Source: Legionella genomosp. 1 (GTDB lineage Bacteria; Pseudomonadota; Gammaproteobacteria; Legionellales; Legionellaceae). Taken from it: a stretch of DNA of 19,038 bases. The notes below the pieces were generated by a model that was not told the DNA's origin, ran no database searches, and was given only the letters and a program-made list of their open reading frames with translations. A program made the translations under genes and the position numbers. The stretch's first letter is position 1. The number at the start of each line of letters is the position of its first letter. This document shows, piece after piece, positions 1 to 9,135 of this stretch. The stretch spans positions 1 to 19,038 of the forward strand of contig CAMBDN010000016.1 of assembly GCA_945865355.1 (NCBI GenBank). The letters are read 5' to 3'.

Positions 1-120
1 GATAACTGTAAACAACGATAGGTAGCGTGATACGTTGGGGTTATTATCGTCTCCCGTAAGAAAAACAAATATGCCACCAATAATTGGTAACCAGATCAAT
101 AGATTTAACAAATGATGCAT
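1..120 (-). CDS. nuoM: NADH-quinone oxidoreductase subunit M, N-terminal fragment
   Basis: This is the first 40 codons of a gene that runs off the left edge. The ATG at 120 has a strong ribosome site (AGGTGAAGG) just upstream. The visible peptide begins MHHLLNLLIWLPIIGGIFVF, a hydrophobic first helix as expected for the Mrp-antiporter-like proton-pumping subunit NuoM, and then turns polar. It lies 23 bases downstream of the nuoL stop, exactly where nuoM sits in nuo operons, and position carries much of the assignment. The conserved Glu and Lys of the pumping channel lie outside the window, so function cannot be checked here. Confidence 0.85.
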   Translation of the reverse strand, partial: MHHLLNLLIWLPIIGGIFVFLTGDDNNPNVSRYLSLFTVI

Positions 121-143
121 ACCTTCACCTTATTCTTCAGAGC

Positions 144-2111
144 CTATAATAACAACCAGCAAAGAAATCCTAATACCCCAAGTACCATTACCCCAATATA
201 ATGATATAGGTACCCACTTTGAATACTCCGACCTTTGGTAGCAAACCACCAAACAGTTCGTCCAGTGCCATTGACCAAACCTTCAATTATCTCTTGGTCT
301 CCAACGTGGTAAAACAAGCGTCCTAATGCTTTAGAACCACGAACAAACAGAAAATCATACAAAGCATCAAAACCGAATTTGTTCAAGAGGACGCGGTATA
401 GCGTAGCAAAGGTATTGGACAAAAACGCAGGTATTGTTGGTATAAGAATATAACAAACCCATGTGAATAAAATTGCAATTAATGTTAACCAGAAAGCTAA
501 AGACTCGCCAGCGTGCAACATAGCGCTTAACGGTGATGTTGCTTCTTTGGCCATCTCAGCAAGTACATTATGTTCAGGTAGAACAAATAATGATGCAGTT
601 AGTAATGATGGCTTATCAAACAAGATTGGCATATAAAGTAAATAGCCGATCACAACTGACGGGATAGCCAACATGATCAGTGGGAAACAAACCACCCATG
701 GGGACTCATGCATATGAGATAAGGTATGTTCGTCCATGCGTGGCTTACCGTGGAAAGTCATGAATAAGGCACGAAACGTATATATAGCTGTAGCCATGGC
801 GCCAACTACAACGCAGAAATAGGCGTATGCACTACCCGGAATTGATGATATTCGAACGGCATCGATAATTGTATCTTTCGAATAAAAACCCGCAAAAGGT
901 GGAATAGCACAGAGAGCCAGTCCGCCTATAAAAAAAGTAACGTAGGTAATTGGCATTTTTCGCCAGATTCCACCCATCTTACGCATATCCTGTTCATGAT
1001 GCATCCCCATAATGACCGAGCCGGCCGCCAGGAAGAGCAACGCTTTGAAGCAAGCATGTGTAGTAAGATGGAATATACCTGCGCTGTATGCTGATGCACC
1101 CATTGCCGCCATCATATAGCCAAGCTGCGATAATGTGGAATAAGCGATAACTCGTTTAATATCGTTCATTACGATAGCAAGCATGCCTGTAAACAATGCT
1201 CCTGTCGCGCCAATAACTAATACAAAACTAAGTGCCGTTGTAGATAGTTCCATCAGCGGTGAGATGCGAGCCACCATAAATACACCAGCGGTCACCATTG
1301 TTGCTGCATGAATGAGTGCAGAAATAGGTGTGGGACCTTCCATTGACTCAGGTAGCCACACATGTAATGGTACTTGCGCTGATTTGCCCATCGCACCAAT
1401 AAACAGCAAAATACAAGTAACCGTTAATACCGACCAATGATGTCCACGAAACAGTTCTATCGTTTCACTAGAGATTGAATGAGCACTGTTAAAGACTGTT
1501 TCATAATCGAGACTTCCAGTATACGCTAATAACAGGGCTATGCCCAAAACGAAACCAAAGTCCCCAACTCGATTAACGAGAAAAGCTTTTAAGCTCCCTT
1601 GTAGTGCAGGCTCCTTATGGTACCAAAAACCGATAAGCAAATAAGAAACTAAACCAACACCTTCCCAACCAAAAAATAACTGTAGAAAATTATTCGCAGT
1701 TACCAACATCAGCATCATGAAAGTAAACAGAGAGATATAGCTAAAAAATCGCTGGTAACCCTCGTCTTCTGCCATATAGCCAATGGTATATATGTGGACT
1801 AAAAAAGAGACAAACGTGACGACAAGAAGCATCACGGCCGTGAGCGGATCAATTAGAAAACCAATATGAAAAGCAAAAGGGAAGAGATCCCCTCCGCTAG
1901 CCCAGGTATATAGATTAGTATTTAAACTGGGAGCTGCTCCTGACCAAATTTGGGAGGCAACGTAAACCGAAAATACAAGCGAAAGCCCAACGGCCGCGAT
2001 TGTTACAGAATGCGCTCCGGCTCGACCAATCTGATGACGAAAAAAACCAGCAACAACTGATCCAATCAGTGGCGCCAGCACAATAATTAAACAACACTGT
2101 AAAATACTCAC
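144..2111 (-). CDS. nuoL: NADH-quinone oxidoreductase subunit L (proton-pumping antiporter-like)
   Basis: NuoL is the distal membrane-arm subunit of complex I and one of three antiporter-like proton channels. The 655-residue product is hydrophobic throughout and slightly longer than E. coli NuoL. The FFGWEGVGLVSYLLIGFWY segment carries the conserved channel Glu at residue 150, and the GAMGKSAQVPLHVWLPESM segment carries the conserved Lys at 243. The PTPISALIHAATMVTAG quinone-oxidoreductase segment follows. The C-terminal part (about 520-655) fits the lateral amphipathic helix and final membrane helix. The start codon is GTG at 2111, preceded by AAGGG. The nuoK stop is only 4 bases upstream, so translation is probably coupled. 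Identity is secure from motifs and operon position. Confidence 0.97.
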   Translation of the reverse strand: MSILQCCLIIVLAPLIGSVVAGFFRHQIGRAGAHSVTIAAVGLSLVFSVYVASQIWSGAAPSLNTNLYTWASGGDLFPFAFHIGFLIDPLTAVMLLVVTFVSFLVHIYTIGYMAEDEGYQRFFSYISLFTFMMLMLVTANNFLQLFFGWEGVGLVSYLLIGFWYHKEPALQGSLKAFLVNRVGDFGFVLGIALLLAYTGSLDYETVFNSAHSISSETIELFRGHHWSVLTVTCILLFIGAMGKSAQVPLHVWLPESMEGPTPISALIHAATMVTAGVFMVARISPLMELSTTALSFVLVIGATGALFTGMLAIVMNDIKRVIAYSTLSQLGYMMAAMGASAYSAGIFHLTTHACFKALLFLAAGSVIMGMHHEQDMRKMGGIWRKMPITYVTFFIGGLALCAIPPFAGFYSKDTIIDAVRISSIPGSAYAYFCVVVGAMATAIYTFRALFMTFHGKPRMDEHTLSHMHESPWVVCFPLIMLAIPSVVIGYLLYMPILFDKPSLLTASLFVLPEHNVLAEMAKEATSPLSAMLHAGESLAFWLTLIAILFTWVCYILIPTIPAFLSNTFATLYRVLLNKFGFDALYDFLFVRGSKALGRLFYHVGDQEIIEGLVNGTGRTVWWFATKGRSIQSGYLYHYIGVMVLGVLGFLCWLLL

Positions 2112-2115
2112 GTTG

Positions 2116-2421
2116 CTACCCTTTTAAATGATTCATCATGTTCACGTTAATATTACCTCTATTGCGATAGAGCAACATCACGATTGCTAAGCCAATTGCT
2201 GCTTCTGCAGCAGCAACTGTTAAGATAAAAAAAACGAATACCTGACCTGCAACGCCACCATAGTAATGTGAAAAGGCTACAAAATTGGTGTTAACTGCTA
2301 GCAACATCAACTCGATACACACTAATAACAGAATAACATTCCTGCGATTCAGGATGATCCCTACAAGGCTCAGGCTAAAAATTATCACGCTCAACATCAA
2401 ATAGTAAGTAACGGGTATCAT
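2116..2421 (-). CDS. nuoK: NADH-quinone oxidoreductase subunit K
   Basis: NuoK is a small three-helix membrane subunit in the proton pathway of complex I, homologous to MrpC. The 101-residue length matches the family. Two membrane-embedded glutamates expected for proton translocation are visible: Glu37 in LLVCIELMLLAVN and Glu73 in LTVAAAEAAIGLAI. The ATG start at 2421 opens with MIPVTYYLML. It sits between nuoJ and nuoL as in other nuo operons, but 134 bases separate it from nuoJ, which is unusually long (see findings). It ends 4 bases before the nuoL start. Confidence 0.97.
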   Translation of the reverse strand: MIPVTYYLMLSVIIFSLSLVGIILNRRNVILLLVCIELMLLAVNTNFVAFSHYYGGVAGQVFVFFILTVAAAEAAIGLAIVMLLYRNRGNINVNMMNHLKG

Positions 2422-2555
2422 GTAGAATTCCCTATGGTTATTTTGTACTCAGTCAATATGCTACAGACTGAGACTGGTTTTATTTTATTAGATAACTACT
2501 CGCCAAGAATCCAGGTAAGAGCGCTCGCCAAGGTTCAAGTTCAACCTCGAAGCGG

Positions 2556-3206
2556 TTACTTTACAGATTTCATTTTAACTAATTTTACCCGATCAGATCG
2601 GCGGGTCATAATTTGCTTCGTAATGTCCTGTCGCTTCGAGCGAATCGGATTTCTATGAACCAATGTTATTGCTGCAATAATTGCAACCAGCAGAATCACC
2701 GCAGCCAACTCAAAAGCGAATACATAATCGGTGTACAATACCAAACCAAGTGCTTCGGTATTAGATAGAGAACGTCCATGCGTTGATTGTTCTTCGGGCA
2801 TATAATCGCTAGTAACGGTCTGAGTCATTGCAACAGGCAATGACTCAGCCGTATTAAAGGCTCCCGCAGGGATCGCAACGATGAGTAAACTTGTAAGTAA
2901 TGCGACGACCATCAGTCCTACCGGTAAATAGCGAATAAAATGCTTTTTCATCGATTCGACATCAATATTCAGCATCATCACTACGAATAAAAATAACGTC
3001 ATTACGGCACCGACATAGACAAGCACCAAGATCAAGGCTAAAAATTCGGCTTGAACCAATATCCACAAAATTGAACTAGCAAAAAACGCCAATACCAGGA
3101 AAAGAACACACCTTACTGGATTATTTTGGGTAATCACCATCAAGGACGATATTACAGTCAATCCAGCAAACACAAAAAAAATAATTTGTGGTAATAACTC
3201 ATGCAT
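2556..3206 (-). CDS. nuoJ: NADH-quinone oxidoreductase subunit J
   Basis: NuoJ is the ND6-type membrane subunit of complex I, which helps couple quinone reduction to proton pumping. The 216-residue product has about five hydrophobic segments. It includes the NPVRCVLFLVLAFF segment after the first helix and the LVLVYVGAVMTLFLFVVMML segment, the conserved third-helix region of this family. A soluble loop spans about 120-160, and the C-terminus is basic and ends VKLVKMKSVK, a usual family ending, so the gene does not look truncated. ATG at 3206 follows GGGGTGAG. The nuoI stop is 11 bases upstream. Confidence 0.96.
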   Translation of the reverse strand: MHELLPQIIFFVFAGLTVISSLMVITQNNPVRCVLFLVLAFFASSILWILVQAEFLALILVLVYVGAVMTLFLFVVMMLNIDVESMKKHFIRYLPVGLMVVALLTSLLIVAIPAGAFNTAESLPVAMTQTVTSDYMPEEQSTHGRSLSNTEALGLVLYTDYVFAFELAAVILLVAIIAAITLVHRNPIRSKRQDITKQIMTRRSDRVKLVKMKSVK

Positions 3207-3217
3207 TTCTCACCCCG

Positions 3218-3718
3218 TTAACGGTATTTTTCATCAGCAAGCCTATCTGCAGCCAATTGTTTTTCCATCAGGTCACCCACGGCCAATAACTTCTCCTTCG
3301 TCATGATATTTTGGCCGCGCTCACTAATGTGGTAATGATGAATCGGCGTGACAACAATTGAGTCAACAGGACAGGACTCTTCACAGAGGCCACAATTGAT
3401 ACACTTAAACATATCAATGTCATAACGTGTTGTACGACGTGATCCATCGTCTCGTGGCTCGGATTCTATGGTAATTGCTAGCGCAGGGCAAACAGCTTCA
3501 CACAATTTACAAGCGATACAGCGCTCTTCCCCGTTTGGATATCGACGCAAGGCTAATAAGCCGCGAAAACGCGGTGATATCGGCGTTGTTTCTTCAGGAA
3601 ATTGCACGGTAATTTTTTTCTTGAAAAAATATTTCCCGGTTAATTTCATCCCTAGTAATAAATCTATAAGCAGAAAACTGCGTAGGTAATGTTTTATATA
3701 TATGTATGCTTTTTTCAT
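3218..3718 (-). CDS. nuoI: NADH-quinone oxidoreductase subunit I (two 4Fe-4S clusters)
   Basis: NuoI is the ferredoxin-like subunit that passes electrons from NuoG to NuoB in the peripheral arm. Two complete CxxCxxCxxxCP motifs are visible: Cys67, 70, 73 and 77 (CIACKLCEAVCP) and Cys106, 109, 112 and 116 (CINCGLCEESCP), ligating clusters N6a and N6b. The N-terminal 35 residues form an amphipathic, basic segment (GMKLTGKYFFKKK) that anchors NuoI on the membrane arm. The length of 166 residues is normal. The ATG at 3718 is fixed because an in-frame TGA directly precedes it. The ribosome site is weak, so translation may rely on coupling to nuoH 46 bases upstream. Confidence 0.98.
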   Translation of the reverse strand: MKKAYIYIKHYLRSFLLIDLLLGMKLTGKYFFKKKITVQFPEETTPISPRFRGLLALRRYPNGEERCIACKLCEAVCPALAITIESEPRDDGSRRTTRYDIDMFKCINCGLCEESCPVDSIVVTPIHHYHISERGQNIMTKEKLLAVGDLMEKQLAADRLADEKYR

Positions 3719-3764
3719 TCAATTGCTCATTAAAGGCCTAGATACTGTGGTTACGATTCGCTGT

Positions 3765-4787
3765 CTAGAACCATGGCTTTACCTGGGCGACCACCATCAG
3801 GGCTGTTACAATTAGCCAAACAATAGTCACCGGAATCAGCACTTTCCAACCCAAACGCATTAATTGGTCATAGCGATAGCGTGGAAAAGTAGCTCTTATC
3901 CATAAATACACAAATAGAAAGAACGCGATTTTTGCAAAAAACCAAACAATCCCAGGTACGAAGAAGAAGATATCACCAAGAAAAGAAACCCCTTCAAACG
4001 GTGATAACCACCCACCCAGAAACAGCAGTGTCATGACTGCTGAGATTAAAATCATATTGGCATATTCAGCAAGGAAAAACAGCGCAAAACCAATGGCTGA
4101 GTACTCGACATGAAACCCCGCAACAATCTCTGACTCCCCTTCAGCCATATCAAAGGGCGCTCTATTTGTTTCAGCGATGCCAGCTATCCAAAATACCATA
4201 AAGAGTGGTAATAGTGGCAGAAACCACCAATGCCAAAACCCACCGCGTTGCGAAAGTACAATGTCGGTAATGTTCATGCTACCTGCTGCTAGCAATACCC
4301 CGACCAAACAAAACCCCATAGCAATTTCATATGAAACGGTTTGTGCAGCACTCCGGAGTGCGCCAAGCATGGCATATTTAGAATTGGAAGCCCAGCCAGC
4401 GATAAGTATGCCATAAACACCTAACGAGCTCATAGCAAATAGGTACAACACGCCGGCATTAATGTTTGCTAGAACAATTCCTTCACTGAAAGGCACAACA
4501 GCCCATCCTGCGAGTGCTGGTGTTAACGAAAACAGCGGTGCAATCACAAACAGGTATTTGTTTGATCGTGTAGGAATAATAATTTCTTTATGAATCAGCT
4601 TGATTAGATCAGCAAATGGTTGCAATAACCCGCGAAATCCCACTCGGTTAGGCCCAATACGCACTTGCATGTAACCTATAACCTTACGTTCAGCGTAAGT
4701 GAGATAAGCTACGCTTATCAGCAGTGGCACCACAATAACCAGAATTTTTATGATGATCCACAGCAATATACTAATATCTTGTAGCAT
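3765..4787 (-). CDS. nuoH: NADH-quinone oxidoreductase subunit H (quinone-site membrane subunit)
   Basis: NuoH is the ND1-type membrane subunit that forms the floor of the ubiquinone chamber. The 340-residue product shows about eight hydrophobic helices. Both family signatures are present: YAERKVIGYMQVRIGPNRVG at residues 31-50, and AETNRAPFDMAEGESEIVAG at 205-224, whose acidic residues line the route linking quinone reduction to pumping. The ATG at 4787 opens MLQDISILLWII. It is preceded by nuoG after 38 bases and followed by nuoI after 46 bases, the standard order. Nothing is missing or broken. Confidence 0.98.
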   Translation of the reverse strand: MLQDISILLWIIIKILVIVVPLLISVAYLTYAERKVIGYMQVRIGPNRVGFRGLLQPFADLIKLIHKEIIIPTRSNKYLFVIAPLFSLTPALAGWAVVPFSEGIVLANINAGVLYLFAMSSLGVYGILIAGWASNSKYAMLGALRSAAQTVSYEIAMGFCLVGVLLAAGSMNITDIVLSQRGGFWHWWFLPLLPLFMVFWIAGIAETNRAPFDMAEGESEIVAGFHVEYSAIGFALFFLAEYANMILISAVMTLLFLGGWLSPFEGVSFLGDIFFFVPGIVWFFAKIAFFLFVYLWIRATFPRYRYDQLMRLGWKVLIPVTIVWLIVTALMVVAQVKPWF

Positions 4788-4825
4788 GTTGTGCTTACCT
4801 ATCTTGGCTTAGAAAACGTAAAAAA

Positions 4826-7180
4826 CTACGACCCTTTTATAGTTATTTCAGCAAATGCATGCCCTAAATCAGCAGTTTCAGGCATTGCATTCGCTACCCA
4901 TACAACGTCCGGTGCTACCCGCTCATCACGCTTGAGTGGGAGTGTAATCTCCATCTCCCCTTGAGATATAGTAGCAGAAGAATCCAATTGCAACTGATCA
5001 GCTGTCGTTGGATGAATACGAATACATGCGGGTTCCGCCGTTGCACACGCTTGCAGTTCTTTGGCATGCCGCACAATTGAATCACAACGATACAAAGGCC
5101 ACTCACCGACTCTCACTAGTTTATGTTTAACTGCCGGGAGAGATTCCGGATAGAATGGCTTGTATTTATTTTCTGATTGCATCTCAACATGGGATTTCAC
5201 TTCCTCCCTCACTTCTTCAGAAGAGACATAGTCATATCCTTTAAAATCGAGAAGATTTGCTAAAACTCGTAAAACTTTCCATGCAGGCCGTGCTTCACCA
5301 TGTGGAGCCAACGCACCTTTTACTGATTGCCAGGTTTTATCGACATTGATGTATGTACCTGATGTTTCCGCATAAGGTGCAATAGGTAGAATAACATCTG
5401 CGTAATCTTGAATCGATTCGGTATGGTAGGCTGACAGTACCACAACAAATTCAGCCGCTAACATTGACTGTCGCGCATGATAAGGGTTGGCAAAATCAAA
5501 ACCAGGCTCTACGGCCATCAAAAAATACCCTTTAAGCTTCGCATCTACCGCAGCCCGCGCATCAAGTCCAGGCGTATCAATCGATTTACCTGCAACGGTG
5601 CGGTGGGGCACCATCCCTGACAACCACGCGCCCGCTGAATTAGCCCCCACCGTTAATCGTAACACTCGCGCACCGCTTATACTTTCAATGAGTGCCACCA
5701 ATGATCGTAGCAATGCAGCATCAGGATGATTTTCACAAAGTGCACCGGTAATGATTGCCGCATTAGGACGGCGTAAATTCTTTGCGATTGCCTTTATCGT
5801 ATTATCAGGGGTTAGCCCAATGATTAGTTTCTGCACCTCAATGGGCAATGTTGTTGAATCTTCTGCTAAAGCTAAGACAAGGCTGGCTAATTGCATTGGC
5901 ATATCCTGGGGCGATACGATAATTTTTTCACTTACCCCAAAATGGTATTCATAATCAACGGGGTTGATAGCGCAAATCTTTGCGCCATTACGAAATGCTT
6001 TGCGGACGCGAACCCCAGCAAGCGGGATTTCTTTATCTATATTACAACCTAATATGAGTATACCGTTCTGATTTTCAAGATCAGCGTACTTGAGTGAACT
6101 CGTAGGCATAATTGTTTGACCATCTTGATCACGAAAATCAATTTGTTGTAGGCGGTGATCCAAATTACTAACACCCATATCGCGCATTAATTTTTGCAGC
6201 AAATACAGCTCTTCCAACGTAGAAGAAGAAGAAGCAAATGCCGCCATTTGTTCCGGACCATGCTGGCTAACAATACGAGCCATCCCTTCTGCTGCAAATT
6301 TCAATGCTGCTTGCCAATCCACCGCTTCCCATTGACCATTTCGCTTGATCATTGGTTGCCCCGCACGTGCTTGACTATTTAATCCTAAATAACTAAATCG
6401 ATCTCGATCCGAAACCCAGGTTTCATTAATTTCATCATTTTCTTTAGGTACTGCACGCATCAAGCGATTTCTTCTTACATGTAAAAAGACGTTAGAGCCT
6501 ATACAATCATGAGGAGCGATACTTTCGTGCTGCGTCATTTCCCAGGCTCTGGCTGTAAAGCGGTAGGGTTTTGAAGTCAATGCCCCTACGGGACAAAGGT
6601 CAATGACATTACCAGATACTTCAGATGTAATACTGTGTTTGATATATGTACCGATTTGCATATTCTCGCCGCGGCCGGTAGCTCCAAGTTCACGCAGGCC
6701 AGCTATTTCATCTCCGAAACGTACACAACGTGTGCAATGAATACACCGGGTCATTTCTGTGGCTATCAAAGGACCCAAGTCATCATCTTCTACTGCGCGC
6801 TTGTCTTCATTATAAATCGATGAATCATGACCAAAGCCCATGGATATATCTTGTAACTCACACTCCCCGCCTTGATCACAGATAGGACAATCCAACGGGT
6901 GATTAATCAACAAAAACTCCATCACTGCTTCTTGGGAGCGAATCGCCTCTTTCGATTTTGTAAATACCTTCATGCCGTTGGTGATCGGCGTAGCGCAGGC
7001 AGGTACAGTCTTGCGTCCATTTTCAACTTCTACAAGACACATACGGCAATTCGCGGCTACTGATAGTTTTTTATGGTAACAAAAACGGGGGATATATATC
7101 CCCATTTCATCAGCAACTTCGATGATCATTTTGCCGTTCTCTACTTCACATGCCTTACCGTCGATTTCAATGTTGGCCAT
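4826..7180 (-). CDS. nuoG: NADH-quinone oxidoreductase subunit G (iron-sulfur electron wire)
   Basis: NuoG is the large peripheral-arm subunit carrying several iron-sulfur clusters. Numbered from the ATG, it has the 2Fe-2S ligands Cys34, 45, 48 and 62, the His94/Cys98/Cys101/Cys107 site (HPLDCPICDQGGEC) and a 4Fe-4S site with Cys146, 149, 152 and 196. The rest is a molybdopterin-oxidoreductase-like fold. The extra N7 motif of E. coli is absent: only one Cys is seen in the expected place (HDCIGSN, Cys226). I chose ATG at 7180 (784 residues) because AGAAGG lies 7 bases upstream. An in-frame TTG at 7186 would sit against the same site and is less likely. nuoF ends 17 bases upstream. Confidence 0.97.
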   Translation of the reverse strand: MANIEIDGKACEVENGKMIIEVADEMGIYIPRFCYHKKLSVAANCRMCLVEVENGRKTVPACATPITNGMKVFTKSKEAIRSQEAVMEFLLINHPLDCPICDQGGECELQDISMGFGHDSSIYNEDKRAVEDDDLGPLIATEMTRCIHCTRCVRFGDEIAGLRELGATGRGENMQIGTYIKHSITSEVSGNVIDLCPVGALTSKPYRFTARAWEMTQHESIAPHDCIGSNVFLHVRRNRLMRAVPKENDEINETWVSDRDRFSYLGLNSQARAGQPMIKRNGQWEAVDWQAALKFAAEGMARIVSQHGPEQMAAFASSSSTLEELYLLQKLMRDMGVSNLDHRLQQIDFRDQDGQTIMPTSSLKYADLENQNGILILGCNIDKEIPLAGVRVRKAFRNGAKICAINPVDYEYHFGVSEKIIVSPQDMPMQLASLVLALAEDSTTLPIEVQKLIIGLTPDNTIKAIAKNLRRPNAAIITGALCENHPDAALLRSLVALIESISGARVLRLTVGANSAGAWLSGMVPHRTVAGKSIDTPGLDARAAVDAKLKGYFLMAVEPGFDFANPYHARQSMLAAEFVVVLSAYHTESIQDYADVILPIAPYAETSGTYINVDKTWQSVKGALAPHGEARPAWKVLRVLANLLDFKGYDYVSSEEVREEVKSHVEMQSENKYKPFYPESLPAVKHKLVRVGEWPLYRCDSIVRHAKELQACATAEPACIRIHPTTADQLQLDSSATISQGEMEITLPLKRDERVAPDVVWVANAMPETADLGHAFAEITIKGS

Positions 7181-7197
7181 TGGCAAACCTTCTTAAT

Positions 7198-8478
7198 TTA
7201 ACAAGCTTTAATACTTGTATGTTTATGCTTAATAAAATATTCAAATTCATGAAAATAATGTTTTATAAAACTTTGCACGGGCCACGCAGCCGCCTCACCT
7301 AGTGCGCAAATTGTTCGTCCTTCGATATTATTAGCAACATTCAGCAACTTTTCTACGTCACCGGGTTCACCATGCCCCTCTTTAATACGGTGTAGTAACC
7401 GGACTAACCAACCTGTACCTTCACGACAGGGGGTACATTGACCACAGGATTCATCCATATAAAACTCAGAGATGCGATAAAGTGCATCAACCATACACGT
7501 GGTCTCATCCATAACAATCACAGCACCAGAACCAAGACCGGAACCAGCCTTTTGAATACTGTCATAGTCCATATCAAGCTTCATCATCACATCACCCGGT
7601 AATACTGGCATTGAAGTACCACCCGGTATCACCGCTTTAATACGACGCCCGTCTCGCATACCACCGGCTAATTCCAATAAAGTTGCAAAGGGCGTACCCA
7701 GTGGTATTTCAAAATTCGCAGGCTTATTCACATGACCGCTAACACTAAAGCATTTGCTACCGCCGTTGTTCGGTTTTCCTAACTTCAAAAACCACTCCCC
7801 ACCTTTTTCCATAATGACGGGAACAGATGCGAACGTTTCGGTATTATTAATGGTAGTAGGTTTACCGTATAACCCATAGTTTGCTGGAAAAGGCGGCTTA
7901 AAGCGTGGCTGACCTTTTTTACCTTCCAAGGAGTTCAGCAAAGCCGTTTCTTCACCACAAATGTATGCACCGGCTCCCAAATGATTATGTAGATCAAAAT
8001 CAAACTTCGAATCTAAAATATTTTTTCCTAAAAGCCCAGCTTTGTAAGCCTCTTTAAGTGCTAACTCTGTTCTTTCGAATGGCTCCCAGAATTCGCCACG
8101 GATATAATTGTAACCAACTGTTGCACCCATTACATAACCTGCAATAGCCATACCTTCAATTAATTGATGTGGATTATATCTTAAAATATCCCTATCTTTA
8201 CAGGTGCCTGGCTCACCTTCATCAGAGTTACAGACGACGTACTTTTGTACTGGAGCATTGCGATTCATAAAACTCCATTTCAAGCCCGTTGGGAAGCCCG
8301 CTCCCCCACGACCACGCAAAGCAGATGTTTTTAATTCATCAATAATATGCTGTGGAGGTGTTTGTTCTTTCAGAATACGTCGCCATGCACTATAGCCACC
8401 GACACTTTCATAGGCTTTAAGACTCCACGACTCCGGGAGATGGAGGGTTCGGTAACAAACTTGATTTAATTCAACCAT
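7198..8478 (-). CDS. nuoF: NADH-quinone oxidoreductase subunit F (NADH/FMN-binding)
   Basis: NuoF binds NADH and FMN and is the electron entry point of complex I, passing electrons through its 4Fe-4S cluster N3. The nucleotide-binding glycine-rich loop GRGGAGFPTGLKWSF begins at residue 56, and the FMN-region CNSDEGEPGTCKDRD follows at 83. The cluster motif ESCGQCTPCREGTGW gives Cys345, 348 and 351, and Cys391 (RTICALGEAAAWP) is the fourth ligand. The 426-residue length is typical. The ATG is at 8478. It lies between nuoE (78-base gap) and nuoG, so the NADH-dehydrogenase module E-F-G is complete. Confidence 0.98.
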   Translation of the reverse strand: MVELNQVCYRTLHLPESWSLKAYESVGGYSAWRRILKEQTPPQHIIDELKTSALRGRGGAGFPTGLKWSFMNRNAPVQKYVVCNSDEGEPGTCKDRDILRYNPHQLIEGMAIAGYVMGATVGYNYIRGEFWEPFERTELALKEAYKAGLLGKNILDSKFDFDLHNHLGAGAYICGEETALLNSLEGKKGQPRFKPPFPANYGLYGKPTTINNTETFASVPVIMEKGGEWFLKLGKPNNGGSKCFSVSGHVNKPANFEIPLGTPFATLLELAGGMRDGRRIKAVIPGGTSMPVLPGDVMMKLDMDYDSIQKAGSGLGSGAVIVMDETTCMVDALYRISEFYMDESCGQCTPCREGTGWLVRLLHRIKEGHGEPGDVEKLLNVANNIEGRTICALGEAAAWPVQSFIKHYFHEFEYFIKHKHTSIKAC

Positions 8479-8556
8479 AGTACTGTTCTCTAATTATTCA
8501 GCAATTTTATAACGCTTCGCTCAGTTCAACAACCAAGCTTATAGTCATGGCCTATT

Positions 8557-9060
8557 TCAACGGTACTGCTCCAAGACCGCATCAATTGTATCAACGGTCA
8601 GATTTTCGTGATAGTCCTTGTTTACTTGCATCATCGGCGCATTTACACAAGCGCCTAGACACTCAACTGCTCTCAAGGTAAACAGCCCATCTTCTGTTGT
8701 TTCCCCTAAGTTGATAGCAAGAGTTTTCTCTAAATGGTCAACAATAGCTGCCGAATTACGCAATTTACAAGATATATTAGTGCATACATTAACCAGATGA
8801 CGTCCAATAGGCTTATGCTCATACATGCTATAGAAGGTAGCTACTTCGTATACAGCAATCGCTGGCATATCCAAATATTGCGCTACTGCATCCATTAACT
8901 CTTCCGTCAAGAACCCATTCTCTTCTTGTACGACCATCAGCGCACTCATGACTGCCGATTGCTTTTCACTCTTCGGGTATTTAGCCACCCAATGGTCAAT
9001 CTCTTTTAACTTAGGGGCGGGTATAAGTTGCTTCAGTAATTTAGCTGAATGATCAGACAT
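8557..9060 (-). CDS. nuoE: NADH-quinone oxidoreductase subunit E (2Fe-2S, thioredoxin-like)
   Basis: NuoE is the 24-kDa-type subunit that holds the off-path 2Fe-2S cluster N1a beside NuoF. The N-terminal helical part (about 1-80) is followed by a thioredoxin-like domain with all four ligands: Cys93 and Cys98 (CTNISC), and Cys134 and Cys138 (CLGAC). The length from the chosen ATG is 167 residues. That ATG at 9060 lies 9 bases after AAGG. An in-frame TTG at 9069 directly abuts the same AAGG, so it is a poor start. nuoD ends 75 bases upstream. Confidence 0.97.
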   Translation of the reverse strand: MSDHSAKLLKQLIPAPKLKEIDHWVAKYPKSEKQSAVMSALMVVQEENGFLTEELMDAVAQYLDMPAIAVYEVATFYSMYEHKPIGRHLVNVCTNISCKLRNSAAIVDHLEKTLAINLGETTEDGLFTLRAVECLGACVNAPMMQVNKDYHENLTVDTIDAVLEQYR

Positions 9061-9135
9061 TTTTATCAACCTTAACGATGGTGCTTAAATCTGGTTGTTG
9101 ACTTTGGTTCTGAAGCCGTTGTAATTGGTTAGTCG

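Noticed and set aside
2434..2658. 74-codon plus-strand open frame over the nuoJ-nuoK gap
   Set aside because: It has no ribosome site or recognisable domain, and more than 100 bases of it lie antisense to the conserved end of nuoJ.
6215..6236. Short GAA/AGA repeat run in nuoG
   Set aside because: It encodes an in-frame Ser-rich stretch (SSSS) in NuoG, is only a few units long, and shows no sign of being a contingency locus.
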